The position numbers were made by a program, and so were the translations under genes. Of a DNA stretch of 64,000 nt, positions 43,570-56,578 are shown piece after piece. The stretch is from Ailanthus altissimus. Taxonomy: Eukaryota > Streptophyta > Magnoliopsida > Sapindales > Simaroubaceae. The notes under the pieces are model-generated. The model ran no database searches. It was not told the origin of the DNA and saw only the letters and a program-made list of their open reading frames with translations. How positions within the stretch are numbered: the first letter of the stretch is position 1; the number at the start of each line of letters is the position of its first letter. The stretch lies in assembly GCA_946807835.1 (NCBI GenBank), contig OX327699.1, positions 26,214,014 to 26,278,013 on the forward strand. The letters are read 5' to 3'.

Positions 43570-44500
43570 GATTAAAACTGTGAATGAATCAAAATCTGTT
43601 ACAAACAAGAAATATAAACTTATACCATAAAAGATGGAGAAAATTTGTAGTCCAGTTGCAGACTTAAGTAGTTTCTATCCATTCATGCAATAGATTTTCT
43701 GGTGTGAAGCTTAGTACCCCACTAAAACAAACTAAAGAACACTACAACTATTTGTGAGGTTTTTTCCCCTCCACTTTCTGGCATTCCCTTAAGAATAGTA
43801 TTAAAAAAAGTAACATTACAACCAAAAACTGATTCATTTATTCTCAACCCACAAAAATAAAGATCCTATTTTGAACAAATTTTATTTAAGCTATGCATAT
43901 CTGGACATCCTCTAGAAGATATTGAAAACCCAATATATAACTAAAACCAAATCAAACATAACCTTGACTTTTACACAAAAAGTATCCTATTTTCAGCTTA
44001 AAGAGAAAAATGGAAATGAACTCATTAATTAGGAGAAGCGCAGACCAGAATCGCCGAGCTATGCGTGATTGGCGGGCAAAACCGAAACCCTACACGAACT
44101 AATTCAGCCCTTGTTAGTTAAATGTTGTAGTTTGGAGGACAAACTTTATCGACTTCAACCTTAGAAAAAAAAAAGGGATTTAGCATTTATATAAACTTTT
44201 ACTTACCAAAAACCTTAGAAAAAAAAAGACTAATAAATACAAAGCTAAAGTTAACCTAAAAAAAACCAGAAATTGATTAAAAGAATCACTGTTTTCTTCA
44301 TAGACCTAGCACGGGATCAGAGCAATAATAAAATTTCAGAAACAAACTAAAATTTGTAAGCTAAAAGAACGAAAGCCCATCAACGAAAATCAAAAGAAAC
44401 TCAAAAACGATACCTGATTTTAAGGACCGAAAATCCAAGAGCCTTTGCTTTTTCTGGCGGTGAAGAAAAGAGACAGTGTATGACAATCTCTCTGTTTACT
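43570..44500 (-). other. Spliced 5' leader of the 397-residue gene (predicted)
   Basis: On the minus strand an AAATCAG|GTATCG donor at 44414/44413 and a pyrimidine-rich TTTGTAACAG acceptor at 43596 bound an intron of about 820 bases in the leader. A non-coding first exon would lie at about 44415-44500. A second possible acceptor, CATTCACAG, lies 14 bases downstream. Long leader introns are common in plant housekeeping genes. Confidence 0.5.
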
Positions 44501-45138
44501 GCTTTGTGGGGAAGTCGGGGGAGGCGTTAAAGGGTTTTTGGGCCAACGGAGGGTTTTGCAAAGAAACTCAATTTAACTTGGTTTTATTTTCTTTTAAAAA
44601 AATAACGATAATAAAAAGGAAATAGTTAATAACATTTGGGTCCCTATTTGTTTACATTTATTCAGATAAGGGCATAGTTTTTCTAGTTGTACCAAATAGG
44701 TTCCTAAGTAATAAGTCCTAACTTTGTTGAAATTACAAAAATTACCTAGAAGACTGAATTATTTGACCAACGAGTAGCTTAAAGCTGAATGCATTTGCCA
44801 ATTAAATAATCAATAGGGTTAGAGTTGGGGGCCTAATTGAGACAAATGAATAAATTGTACTCTCAATTTAAAAAGCCGTAAGAAGATATGGACTCAGATA
44901 ATATTACCGAAAAATGTTTTATTTGTCCGATAAATAATCTGATTTTTATTGATTTTGTCTCCAAACTATTATGATAGTATGAAAATAAGTTGAGCTGGAA
45001 ACCTAATTTAAATTTTCTCTCTTTTCTACTTCAATTTTCTTAAAAAAAAAGTGTAATGATTTATTAATTTTAAAACAAATGTGTAAGTCGATGTATTTAA
45101 CAGATGGTATATAAATAGTGGAATACTACATTTCTCAA

Positions 45139-45308
45139 TTATTATCTTAACATTTTTTAATTTTAAATTAATATATTAAGTAATTATTATATGATAAAAT
45201 AATAAATTTTTTAAAATTAATAATTATATTATTTTATTATTTAATAATTACTTAACACATTATTTAAGATAAAAATTTTAAAATAATAATTAAAAATTAA
45301 GATAATAA
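45139..45308. mobile_element. Hairpin MITE-like element, copy 2
   Basis: A left arm starting TTATTATCTTAA and carrying ATTAAGTAATTATT faces a right arm carrying AATAATTACTTAAC and ending TTAAGATAATAA. The arms are near-perfect reverse complements over about 70 bases around a TTTTTTAAAATT centre. Confidence 0.6.
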
Positions 45309-45412
45309 AAACAACACCTTACAAAATTAAATATTTTGTTAAATAAAATTTTAACAATCTCATTAAACCATATAAAACCATATAAATCTATTACAAAGGT
45401 TTTATTAAAATG

Positions 45413-45589
45413 AATAATATTACACATCTTAAATTATATCTCAAGTTATATTTTAAATAATAATATATTAAGTAATTATTAAATAATAAAATTATATAAT
45501 AATTAATTTTAAAATTTATATAATTTTATTATTTAATAATTATTTAACATATCATTATTTTAATACAATTTAAAATACGAAGATTACTC
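45413..45589. mobile_element. Hairpin MITE-like element, copy 3
   Basis: Same core as the element at 45139: TATTAAGTAATTATTAAAT against ATTTAATAATTATTTAACAT, around TTAATTTTAAAATT. The outer arms (AATAATATTACACATCTTAA against AATTTAAAATACGAAGATTA) pair less well. Confidence 0.6.
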
Positions 45590-45879
45590 CGAACGAAAAG
45601 CAATATTTACTTCTCTTATGCAGTGAATGCTCAAAATAAATTTTTTTAGAAAAAGAGAATCTGTCTTTTGACAATAAGAGAAATTATTTGAGCAAGTAAG
45701 CTAAGATAAATTTATCAGCAACAGTTTCTGAACTCAAAATTTATCTATTCTAATAAAACTAACAAAGGAGAACAGAGTAACGAGAGACAATATGATGCTA
45801 GCAGATGTATTATTGAATCTAAAACTTCTCTCTTCAAGATTAAACTTGATATTCTTCTATATCTTTGTGAATCTTCACT

Positions 45880-48800
45880 TCAGGTAGATGGTGGAATCTC
45901 CCAATTCTTAGGCACAGGACCAAAATCGTATATGATTTCTCTGTGGCAAGACCAAACAAGCTTTATTGCCTCTGGGGTCCCAATTCCAGCACCCCTTGGA
46001 TCTCCAGAAGGTCCAAACCTATCACATACCATCATTGTTGATAATTCAGCTTAACAATCTTGAAACATTAAATAATAAAAATTAAAAATTTTACCCACCA
46101 GTGATTCTGTGGAGCTCCAGTTGTTCTTGCTCTAAATCCAGCATATGTAGTGCCATTTACTGATTTCCCAATAACATCCTGCAAAATTGATTTATTGACG
46201 AGAAATGAGCTGAAACTATCAGAAAATTGATACCAAATCCCTTCTAGGTAAACAAAGAACGCATTAAGTTGTACGAGGTTGAAGCTGGAGATAGAGGGAA
46301 ACAATTGGTAAATCTTGCCTGTAAGAAGAGAGGATCATTTGAAACCACTGCAGCTGTTAAATGTGCATGCATCCTCTCCAGAGCATCCAACACCATAGGG
46401 AGTTGATCTTGCTTATACTCAGTAACAATCTAAAACAAATATATCTGCCACTGTTAATACCATTAACATTCAATTGTTGACAAATATTTACTCCAATTAT
46501 AAACGGAACGAAAAAAACAAAAATAGGAAATGTGCTTCAAGTATCCTCTCTATTCAATAACAAATAAAAAAGAGCGAATAGTATCTATTTCTCTTTGTTT
46601 ACCTGGAAAGGTCCAAAAATTTCTCTTGTTACAAGTTCATAGTTGCCATCTTTCACAATTTCTTCAAGCGGGATATAGATGGCTGTTGGTTTTATAGCAC
46701 CATATACGGATGGGATGGAATGGTTTTTCAGGGGTTCGCCACCAAAGAGTAATTTTGAACCTGATATCTTGAGTAACTTGTTCACGTGCTCAAGGATGGC
46801 TTCAGTTGTAAACTGCACAAAAATATAGGAACCGAAATTGAGAAATAATAAAGTTTGAATTTTAGAAGAAAATTGGGGCAAAACTACTTTCAGAATTTCT
46901 GCTCAATTAGTCTAGAAATCTGCATCCAGGAATTAATAAATTATCCAGAAAGCCTGATGAATTCCTTCTTAATATGCACATGAAATGGAATACCATTTAT
47001 ATCATTATGATTAAATATAATAATTGCATCATCCAAAAGGTAGGATTCCAAAATCCATGAATAGCACCGAATTTCACTAAATGGTAACCTATGAACAATC
47101 TAAATTAAAAAAATCTATAATAGCAGAAAAAATGGTGAAATGCCACACTTACAGTAAGAACAGGGCCAACAGTTAAATCTTCCAACTTTCTTCTCTCAGC
47201 AAGATCTTTCATTTTGGAGATAAGTGAAGACGAAGACCAATTCTGCATGAGAACAAAAATATATTAATAATGAAAAATAATTGAAAGGAAAAGTGACAAA
47301 TGCCAACCCATTGAAATTTTACAGACTGCATACTGCCAATCTATAAGAAACTGTTAAGATATGCATAAAGATAAAAAATACAAGTATGATCTTGAACTGA
47401 ACTGCAAAGGATTATCTCCTCAACCTTGGTATAAACATTAATCCCCAAGATAACGTCTAAAGCATTAATAAATTTACACCATGCCAAGTACAAAGCTTAA
47501 ATGAAGTGGCTAACCTCATGCAAGAATAGTAATGATTGTGCAGAACACTTTTGGCCACTGCAAGCATATGCATCCTGATCACAAACCCATGCAACATAAT
47601 CCACCTACCATTCAAATGTTAACAGGAAAGAAGTCAACAATGATATTAAATCAATACGAACAAAATTGCAGGAATCTATAAGTTAAAGTAATATATTGCT
47701 GGAAGAAACCTCCTCAACATCGGGTCCCAAGATTTTCCAGTCAAATCCTGCATCTTCCAATTTAATCCGACCTTTCAGGTCCACAGCCAACTTCTCAGCT
47801 ACTCTTGAGCTACCAGTAAAGAGAGTCATTCGTGGATTTGCCTGTATAGACAAAAATAAGATAAAATAAAATATCAATTTAAACATGGACGCTCATGACC
47901 ATAGCAAAATTGGTGAGTCTGTGTAGCAATAGCTATTAGAAACAGCAAGATGAAGTTAATAAATAATTTAGAAGTTAGATAGGGGAAAAAGGAATGAAAG
48001 AATGAAATAATGGAAGAAAAGAAGTGCAAACTCAAATTAGGGACTGTAGAAAATACAGAAGTTAAAAGAATTGACATCACATAATGACAATGAAGCTGGA
48101 GAGGTTACTTAAATATAATACACGAACCAACAGTTCTACAGTTGAAAGTGAGACAAAAAACTTGCTTGGATAAGAAACTGTTGGGGCAACAAAGTATATA
48201 TAAAAGAGTACAAGTACAAATGGTTGCATTATCAAATAACAAACCTCCATCAACAACTTGTTCATTGTTTTCCCATCAGAATTTAAGAAGTCGACATCTT
48301 CCACAGGTAACCCACAATGGTGAAGCAAACGCATCATCTGTTCCATAACTATGCTAACCTATGAAACATTTCATGCCGTCTTAATAAGCATTACTGTATG
48401 GTGAAAACTTTAATAATGACAAAACAAAAACTAGAGTCTGGTGTACTTTAGTAAACAACATATAGTCATAAATCTGCACTAATAAATTATAAATTTCATG
48501 CCACCAATGGTCATCAACATCATACCTTGCTATCAACTTTAAGAATGGGCTTATTACCCATATACAGCGCACCCATCAATTGAAGAAGTGGAATCTCTAG
48601 TGGAAAATTAAAGGGTGTAATAATCGCTACCTGCATTGACATTCTTTAGATTCATAACCTAAAACACATATAACACGAGATGACAAATAATTCAGATATA
48701 AAACGTAATCTGAAAAACATAACAACTAGAAGAACACTTTGGAAAAGCTCTTTTCTCCCTTTTGTCTCACTATACATGGTACTTAAAGGGACTGAATTCT

Positions 48801-51350
48801 TGTTCAAAGATAAACAAACTGGTATGATGCAGTAATCTTTGCATCATCTTTTGTTCTACAATATACTATCAAGTATGTTCAAAGAGAATGCCTTACAGGA
48901 CCATAAGGCCAACGAAAACCATGGCTCTGCTGTCCAAGGTGATTTCCAGGTACAGCAAAAGACCTTGCTAAAAAACGGACCTGCAACATATATGGAAAGG
49001 AATGAGGTTACAAATAAATTGTAGAACTTGTTTAGCAATTTCTCAGAGAAATCATAGCTGAAATTTGTGCATATGGAAGAAGCGGCACATGGATGCAGCC
49101 CAAAGTGAGGTAGGAAATTGATAACATGTTGCATCCGATCAAATGAAACAAAACTAATTAGAGATCAACAGCCACAGGTCAATCCACATTGGAGGATGCC
49201 ATTTGGCAGGAGTTTCTTTTTTCTATCTCTTTTTCCAACCAAAATGTCTCAACTGGGTTGGTCTTGATATACCTGATCACCACAGAAATTCTCTAGGAAT
49301 TTCTGTGTAACATAAACCTCACCAAAAGCCTGCTGATAACTTTTTGGAGAGACCCTCTGTATCAACCTTGTGAAGAAGTCGGAGACCTGAAAGTGATCTG
49401 ATATCAAAATAGTGTTCCACAGAAGTCTTACGTAACCCAATAAGTAAAACTACGTAATTCCAAAGCCAATGGCATGGAGCATCATAGAAGATACTTCTTT
49501 TGCTTAATATACATTACCTTTGGCAGAGAAAGCATGTGCGCTGCCTTAGCAGATATGTCTCCATACAACAGATACCTGCAAAACATGACCCATGATTAGC
49601 ATTTATGTGAGATACTACGGAGAGTATCATAAGTAGAAATTTTCAAGTATGTGCAAGGAAACAACTGATACTGATGATGAAATCTTTTCATTGATAACCC
49701 AATAAACAAAACTAGATAGCAAATTAAGATAATGGAATAGAAGAGAGGGCCAGGCAAACCTCTCTGGTGCTTTAAAGGGATTGTGCAGACCATGTTTAGG
49801 GCACTTGGACAAGCTCTCTACAAATGGCTGCAAATGCAGTTGAAGAGCAGGTAAATTTTGGTTGGATGGAACCATGGTAACATAAAAGGTTAGACCAAGA
49901 ATAGGATAAGTGAAGGTCACAATAGAAAAGACTAAGCCTATGCTAAGTTAGCAATAATACACTCCTTACGGCAAACCAAATAGAATTTCTTTTGGAAAAT
50001 AAAGCAATGAAGTCATTGTACAGCAGTTGAAGGAAATACCTGGATTTCTTTTTCGCCTACTTCAGCAATTTTGAGGAAAGGTTCTCCATTTAAAGGATCT
50101 ACAATTGTACTCCAACTTGATGATCCTATCCACTTGCCCTGCACTAAAATCAAACACATTCTGTATTCAATATACTATTTTCTCATGAGGCTTTGAGAAG
50201 AACAAGTTCAGAGTCAAACTGGAGTCCAACAAATTAAGTAAGCCAGGGATAGAGAAATCTCTAGAATTCTTGATTTTGGCATCAAAAAGGTCAGATCAAT
50301 ACATTCATTCCTTTAACACACTTAACCAAAAGTCCACATGATGCTACTAACGTAAAAAAACAAAATAGTCAGGGAAGCAAGTTGGAAATAACTACAAAGT
50401 TACTAAAGAGAATTACACCATGCTAATTCTTCTGTCAATATGCTCCAACCATTTTCCAGTGTGGGACATTATGTATGAACATCACTTTCAGCCTATCAGT
50501 AACAATTGATATGACAATAGCAGTACCTACCCAAGTTATATACTTCAGCAGGTCGAGAACCTGAGATTTCTTCAGCCTCTACTGTGGCAAAAGGTAAAGA
50601 ATGAGCCAATCTGCAAAACAGAGAAATCAACAATCAAATAGAGAAGTTATTGAGGAAACAATCATGATACACGTGGAAACTCTGGAAGAAGAATGAGTGA
50701 ATTTTACCCTCCAAACTTCAGATAGGAGCTAAAATCATAATGAATATTAGAACTACTGCAGAAGTTGATCTCGTATATTATAAAATTAGTAAGTAAAAAA
50801 CCGAATGAGACAATAAATAACATCATATGATGCACTATTGTCATATAGTAGCTTTTATATAAATCAAGAACGAGAACACGTTCAACTAACTGCATTAACT
50901 CAATAGAAATGTGGGCATCCCAAAGAGCAAGTGCAAAAACCCTCCGCACAAAATATAATCGAAATCCCATTCAAAAACCAACAAACAATCTCAGCACAAT
51001 ACAACAGTACCCATGTCAAAGCAATTAATTTCTGCAACAAAGTCCCATCAAGTATAGTTTTTTCGTTTAATGTTCACAAACATAGCAAAATGATTACCAT
51101 ATCTACGGCGAGAAGAAAAAAACCAGAAACTTGAATACCCTTAATGATCATTTCTCAAATTAACACAAACCCATATCACATCATATACTAAAGAACCCAC
51201 GAACGAGATTCCCGCAATGTTATGAAAAGAAAAAAATAAACTAATAAAATAAAATGGAGAATACCTGGAAAGCTGGAATGAATTGAGCCAACTCAAAGCC
51301 TTCTGGGGAGCTCTGGCTCCGAATCCTCTGGAGGCTACAACTCTATACAT
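45880..51350 (-). CDS. P5CDH: Delta-1-pyrroline-5-carboxylate dehydrogenase, mitochondrial (ALDH12A1)
   Basis: Sixteen exons give 554 residues: 51265-51350, 50531-50610, 50040-50143, 49760-49827, 49518-49575, 49273-49386, 48897-48980, 48526-48630, 48245-48358, 47710-47841, 47515-47604, 47153-47242, 46603-46812, 46319-46429, 46099-46178, 45880-46018. The enzyme oxidises pyrroline-5-carboxylate to glutamate with NAD+, the last step of proline and arginine breakdown in mitochondria. The Arg/Ser-rich start (MYRVVASRGFGARAP) fits a presequence. Arabidopsis ALDH12A1 (556 residues) is collinear throughout: WIGSSSW, FNFPLEIPLLQLMGALYMGN, RMTLFTGSSRVAEK, YACSGQKCSAQS with the catalytic Cys at about 335, REIFGPFQ, GTTYAGFRARTTGAPQNHW and the end NWEIPPST. 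All introns are GT-AG except intron 14 (46179-46318), whose donor is CAG|GCAAGA. Confidence 0.97.
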
Positions 51351-53755
51351 GGCGACTGTGTAGAATTCTTTGGAGCAGATCGATGTTTAATTCTTTACGA
51401 AGGGTCCTCTGAATTATAATACGATGTGTAATTCTTGCACCGTTGAAACTCACCAGCTGGCAGTTTTAATTGTCAGTGACAGCGTGTCAGATAGCTTTAT
51501 ACTCTTTCCTTCTTAGATAGTGCAGCCACTTCAGACTTCACGTCCCAAAATCTACACAACTCTAAAGTACTAAGGGACTTTATAAAGCGTGAGCAAATGT
51601 TCTGTTTATCAGTACAACTGTCACTTTTTGGTTCGTTGATTACCAGATCATGATAAGAGTCAATTTTGGTCAAGCAATTTATTGATGTGGTCATGTGCAC
51701 GACTGCCTTAGTGGGTTCGTATTGTAGCGGCAGCAGGCAGAGGGCTTGCATGTCTATGAACAGTGATGGTTCTGAGCTACAATAGATCATTTGGCAAGAA
51801 GACATGTGGCATTTCGCTAGAGGCGGGATAAGAAGGACGAGAAAATTTTCACGTGAACTGAGGCCCACTCTTCTAAAATTTTGGCACACGTTGACACTTT
51901 TTTCACTAGGTTTACATAAATTATACTTCAAAATAATTTTAATTTTAATTATATTATCATATCTCTATTTAATTTATAAAACGTAAATATTCTCTTTCAT
52001 TAAGAATATAAAATATAATTTTAAGATATTTTTATCTTTTAAATTAAATAAAAGGGTGATAGTGTAATTAAAAAATCACCTTTAAAGTGTAATTTTTATA
52101 AACCTCAGGGGTTGACATTGTTAATATCCTTTTTTTTTTATTTGCTCTTAATATAAATATTATATATTATCAAAACTTTAAAGTCTGTATAATAATATAC
52201 ACGAGCATTTCAATGCGATGAGGAATCACACGGGCCTTCCAAAATTCGGTAAGGTCTCGTTGATTAAAAAATGGCCCAACTCTCAAATTGCGTCCTACCA
52301 ACCCGTTAAAAATGTCGAGAGCTGGACTCAGTTATGAATAAGGCCTATGAGGCCCATATAACTCTTAACTCTTCAGAACTTTGTCATTTTAGGCCACATT
52401 TGACCCAAAATTGTTGCGTTAATTCGTAGAATGAATTAAAAAATAATGAAAAGCAAGAGTTCCTCTCTATGACATGATTGTTCAAGGTTTTTTTTTTTTT
52501 TCCTAAATGCAACTTTCTGAGCAAATGATGCTCACAGAGAAAAGATATGCCATTTGAGACCCTAATCATCCTTTTTATCTTATCGTATGTTATGTATGAC
52601 CATAAGTATTTAATTGTATATAACACACAGAAAACTTAATCAATTGTTGTTACTCAAATCCAAATTTGCTCAATAGGCCACCATCTTAATGCAGAAAAAC
52701 ACTTGGAGAAAAAACTATATCAGCTAGATAGAATTTTTTTTTCTTTTTTAAAAAAAATGGTAAGTCCATCTTTGGAAATAAAAATAGAGACACCCATTGA
52801 CATTCTGATAGCTTTAAAAAAAAAAACAAATTATTATATCACTCTCACGAGTATTCTACTATTCAACGCAAAAAAAAAAAAATCTATTGGGAAGCAATCA
52901 CAAAATTGACTTGTTCATTGAGAAAATAAATAAAGAAAAAGAAAAGAGAGATCAACACGCTTTCTTTTACTAATTGGTTTGCGTTCATATCCAATATCTT
53001 ACTCATTAAATTTGGATTTTTTAAAATGATTTTTTCAGTGCAATGACCTTGTATTTGATATTGATATAAGATTAAGAAAGTTCACATATGTTGTACAGGA
53101 TTGTGTTTACTACAATTTGGCTATTTTTACAGTTGGTTTAGAAGTGAATAAAATGCATGTACTTGGCTAAAATTTGAAAGTAATGCCAAAATATTTGATG
53201 AAAATGAAGGTGAATAAGAACAATTCAAATCAATGTCGCTGCAATATTAAGAGCAGAGATATCATAACACTTTGAGAGATTCATTATATGCTTAGGTTTT
53301 ACATGCTAAAGTCAATTACAAGATTCATTATATAATTGTCCAAGTTATTTTTATAATTATTCATCTAGACAATATGCTTTGATACCCACATAAGAAACTC
53401 CTCACCAGACTAGTCCGAATCTTTTTATTTTTTAAATCTCTTTTTGGTGGGGGGAAGGTATAATAAATTCCAACTGCTGTTTTATATTATGATCAAAATT
53501 AATACTAATTTCATCTTGGTTTTTTGATCGGTGACTTGGGTATCCTGTCGACCAAGAAATATTATCAAATTGGTATAGAAGAAGTCAGATATGTATATGC
53601 CAACAATGAGAATTTATCATTATTTCATTTAAGAATTTATCATTCATTCTTTTAATAGATTCTCTAATTATCAAAAAACTCCTAGTGTTTGATATTATTC
53701 AAAACCTATTTATTGTTATATTTGTAATAGTTTAAATTAATTTTAATAGTATATA
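51351..53755. other. P5CDH upstream region and spacer
   Basis: The first few hundred bases should hold the P5CDH leader and promoter. A 144-codon minus-strand frame at 51497-51931 has no ATG near its start and no recognised family. Beyond 52000 the DNA is AT-rich without features. Confidence 0.5.
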
Positions 53756-54160
53756 ACAGTCTTTTTTATTTAAAAAGTTAATAATTGCGTTTGTACAATA
53801 TTTAAAAAATTAATAATTACATCTGTACAATAATATATCGTGTAAATGATAAAATTAGTATTCTACAACATAATTTTAAATAGTTAAATAATACTATATA
53901 AATAATAAATTTATATTATACTATAATTAATAACATTTTTAATTTCTTAGATTAATATGACGACTGATATTGAATATTTATATTTTAATAAAAATGCATA
54001 CATTCATATTAAATAATAATTTATAATATAATGAAATATCATATTATTCTTATGAATTATTTGATAATATAAATATACTAATTTTATTATTTATATAATT
54101 TATTTTATTGTTTAATATTATATAGACGTAATTATTAACTTTTTAAATAAAAAAATTGTT
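53756..54160. mobile_element. Foldback element of about 405 bp
   Basis: The left end AACAGTCTTTTTTATTTAAA with AAGTTAATAATT is matched in reverse at the right end (AATTATTAACTT, then TTTAAATAAAAAAATTGTT). The complementarity continues inward, with ATAAATAATAAATTTATATT-like blocks, for most of each half. There is no coding content. This is consistent with a non-autonomous DNA transposon. Confidence 0.6.
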
Positions 54161-56324
54161 ACAACCCTCCAAAACTTGTGTATATTATTACTGTTATAGT
54201 AGAAGAGATTTTGGATTTTATTAAATATTAGAGAGTGTTTGATAGTTAACAATTTTTTTTATAAAAAATGGGATAGTTAACAAATTTAATAAGGAAGTAA
54301 AAGGTGTTTTCCCGCAAACAATTGAACTAATCAAGTTGTTTTACAATTTAGAAAGTTGAAATGAGTTGTTCTTTTTCCACCCTAAAAATAAAACCCTACC
54401 ATCAACGCTCAACCCTGCAGCTGACCTCAGAAACCCTAGCTAGCTTAATTTCCAAGAAAATGAGGTTACGTTACTGGCCTTTTAGAAGTTGTTAAGGGAG
54501 AGAGGGAGTAAGTTAATAATATTAATTGGTCACAAAAAGTTGAGACGACTCATCCGAACAAAAGCTACACCATCCCAGTAACTAGGGTTTCGGCAGTTTG
54601 GGTCACAACAAAAATTGAGGCATCTACCAGAAAACAAGATCTTAAAGTTAATTTATTATAAGTGTAAATATGATCTTACAAAATCTAACTTGAAATTCAC
54701 TAAAAGACAGCAAACCCAAATCCTAATTATAAATGCTCAATCAAATGCTTTTTGTTCGGAACCGTTGACCTTTCAATAGAATGATCACAACTTAGCTTAT
54801 TTAAACTAAGAAACCAGCAAAAGTCACAGGGTCGTGACAATATTTAAATTTTGATTACGTCATTGATCATATCAGGCGTATTATCAATGACTGCCACACT
54901 CTTTTAAAAAAAAAGTTGTAAATTTCCAGTTGGCTTATAATTTAATAAGCAGTTTGTATGACTGGTTGGCCACCGATTCTTCAACTGTATATATATTTAA
55001 GAAGAATTTCCTTAGATCATATTATTGAATAAAGTATAAGCAATTCGTTAAGTTGAACATCATTGCAAGTTAAGACTAAAATAATGCTTTATAAACAATT
55101 ACAAGTAAGTAAGAATAAAGTATAAACTATTGACACAACATGAATAAAGTTGTATGCAATACTTTTGTTAGAAATTATAGGCTCTGATACTATGTTCAAA
55201 AAATTGATAACTCTCATATCAATATGGTTAGTAATTTAAGAATAGTTTGAAGTGTTTGATTATTTGATGAAGAGGATTTTATGATAAAATTAATATTTGA
55301 TGGACAATCATAATATTTGATTGATCATTGTTACAAATTCACCTTTATCTATATATGTAATGATCGACATATGTGTATAATATTAGTTACACATTTTACA
55401 CACAATTCTAGATATTTTTTTTTATTATAAAATTTTTCATAACTTTTTTTATTTATTTTTTTATACTTTTCTAAATATTACAAGATATTTTATTTGATAT
55501 TTTCTAATACATTAATTGCATGTTCAGCTCTCTCTCTCTCTCTGATTTTTTTGTGTGGAATTATGGCCATATTGTGCGATGGCATTCATGTACAATCCAA
55601 TACATAGAGCAATTGATCATGTGGGTCAACGCCATATATATATATAATCAGCCAGCGTTGGTTCAAAAATTGGACGTATAAATATCAACATGCATAGATA
55701 TATTTGTGTGTTATTATTAAGGTTTGAAAACATATATATATATATGTGTGTGTGTGTGTACAGGAATACCACCTGTAAATATGTAGTCTTTAGATTTACA
55801 TTTAATAGTAAAAGAGAGTGAATTTAATCTCGTGCAAGGTTAAAGTAACGTTACGTATTAGTCTTTGTAGTTTGAAGTCATATAATTATAAGAAACAAAT
55901 TTAGGTCAAACTCAAATGCTCCATTATATTTTCTCATTTAATTACCAAGTGGGGTGCCTTTATATTTGACGAAAACGTTGAAAGTTACAAGTTCTTTTTC
56001 ACATATATATGTATGTATATAGATGGATGGAGACCGCTGACTCTTTCACCTTTGAGTCTGCTATCCTATCCTCTCTGACTTTTGTAATACTAACAGGAGA
56101 GGAGAAGACGGTGCCATGCCTGGTCCATGGCGTCAAAAAGCTTGAATGGAACAGCCGACAAAATCGAGAAAATGGAAGCGTTTAGTTATAAACTAATTAA
56201 TCACAAATATTGAATCATATATAATAATCAACAGTTTCTTGGTTTTGGATTTAATGGTAACTTTCGGGATTATTTACAGGTATTAGTGATACGCTTATCT
56301 TGGACTGATGGTGCATGACGTGCA
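54161..56324. other. AT-rich spacer
   Basis: No gene supported. Simple repeats: (CT)n at 55528-55543, a TA/TG compound run at about 55733-55759, and TA runs near 55636. AACCCTAGC and GGGTTTCGG near 54430-54595 are common plant promoter-like words with no reading frame beside them. Confidence 0.6.
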
Positions 56325-56578
56325 TATAAAGGCGAGGACATAATTAAAATTTAATGTAAGAGAGATTAGATGTAAAAAGTTAAAAATTATATTATATTAA
56401 AATTTAATTATATTAGAAGTTTTAATGTCAATTTTGAAATTTTAGAGGAACTAAATTATAAAAATATTTATTTTAAAAAATAAAAATTACAAAAATCTAT
56501 TATTAAATTTTAAAAAAAAAATTGGAACTTGGGGGATCCATGGCTCCCCAAGCCCTTGCATAGATAGGTCCGCCCCTG
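56325..56578. mobile_element. Probable non-autonomous hAT-like DNA transposon remnant
   Basis: The right end reads ATCCATGGCTCCCCAAGC followed by TAGGTCCGCCCCTG, i.e. CAGGGGCGGACCTA in reverse. CAGGGGCGGA is a terminal sequence I associate with plant hAT-like elements. A decayed counterpart, AAAGGCGAGGACATAATT, lies at about 56327. The body is AT-rich, about 250 bp, without coding capacity. No convincing 8-bp target duplication is visible, so the left end is tentative. Confidence 0.4.

Larger units (their letters stand above)
44501..45879. other. AT-rich spacer with two MITE-like hairpins
   Basis: Lies between the promoter of the 397-residue gene and the 3' end of P5CDH. No gene. Two hairpin elements at 45139-45308 and 45413-45589 account for the most AT-rich part; the P5CDH 3' UTR follows. 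Confidence 0.55.

Noticed and set aside
51497..51931. 144-codon minus-strand frame upstream of P5CDH
   Set aside because: It begins at TTG with no ATG near the start, has no recognised domain, and overlaps the expected P5CDH promoter. It may be a gene scrap but cannot be supported.
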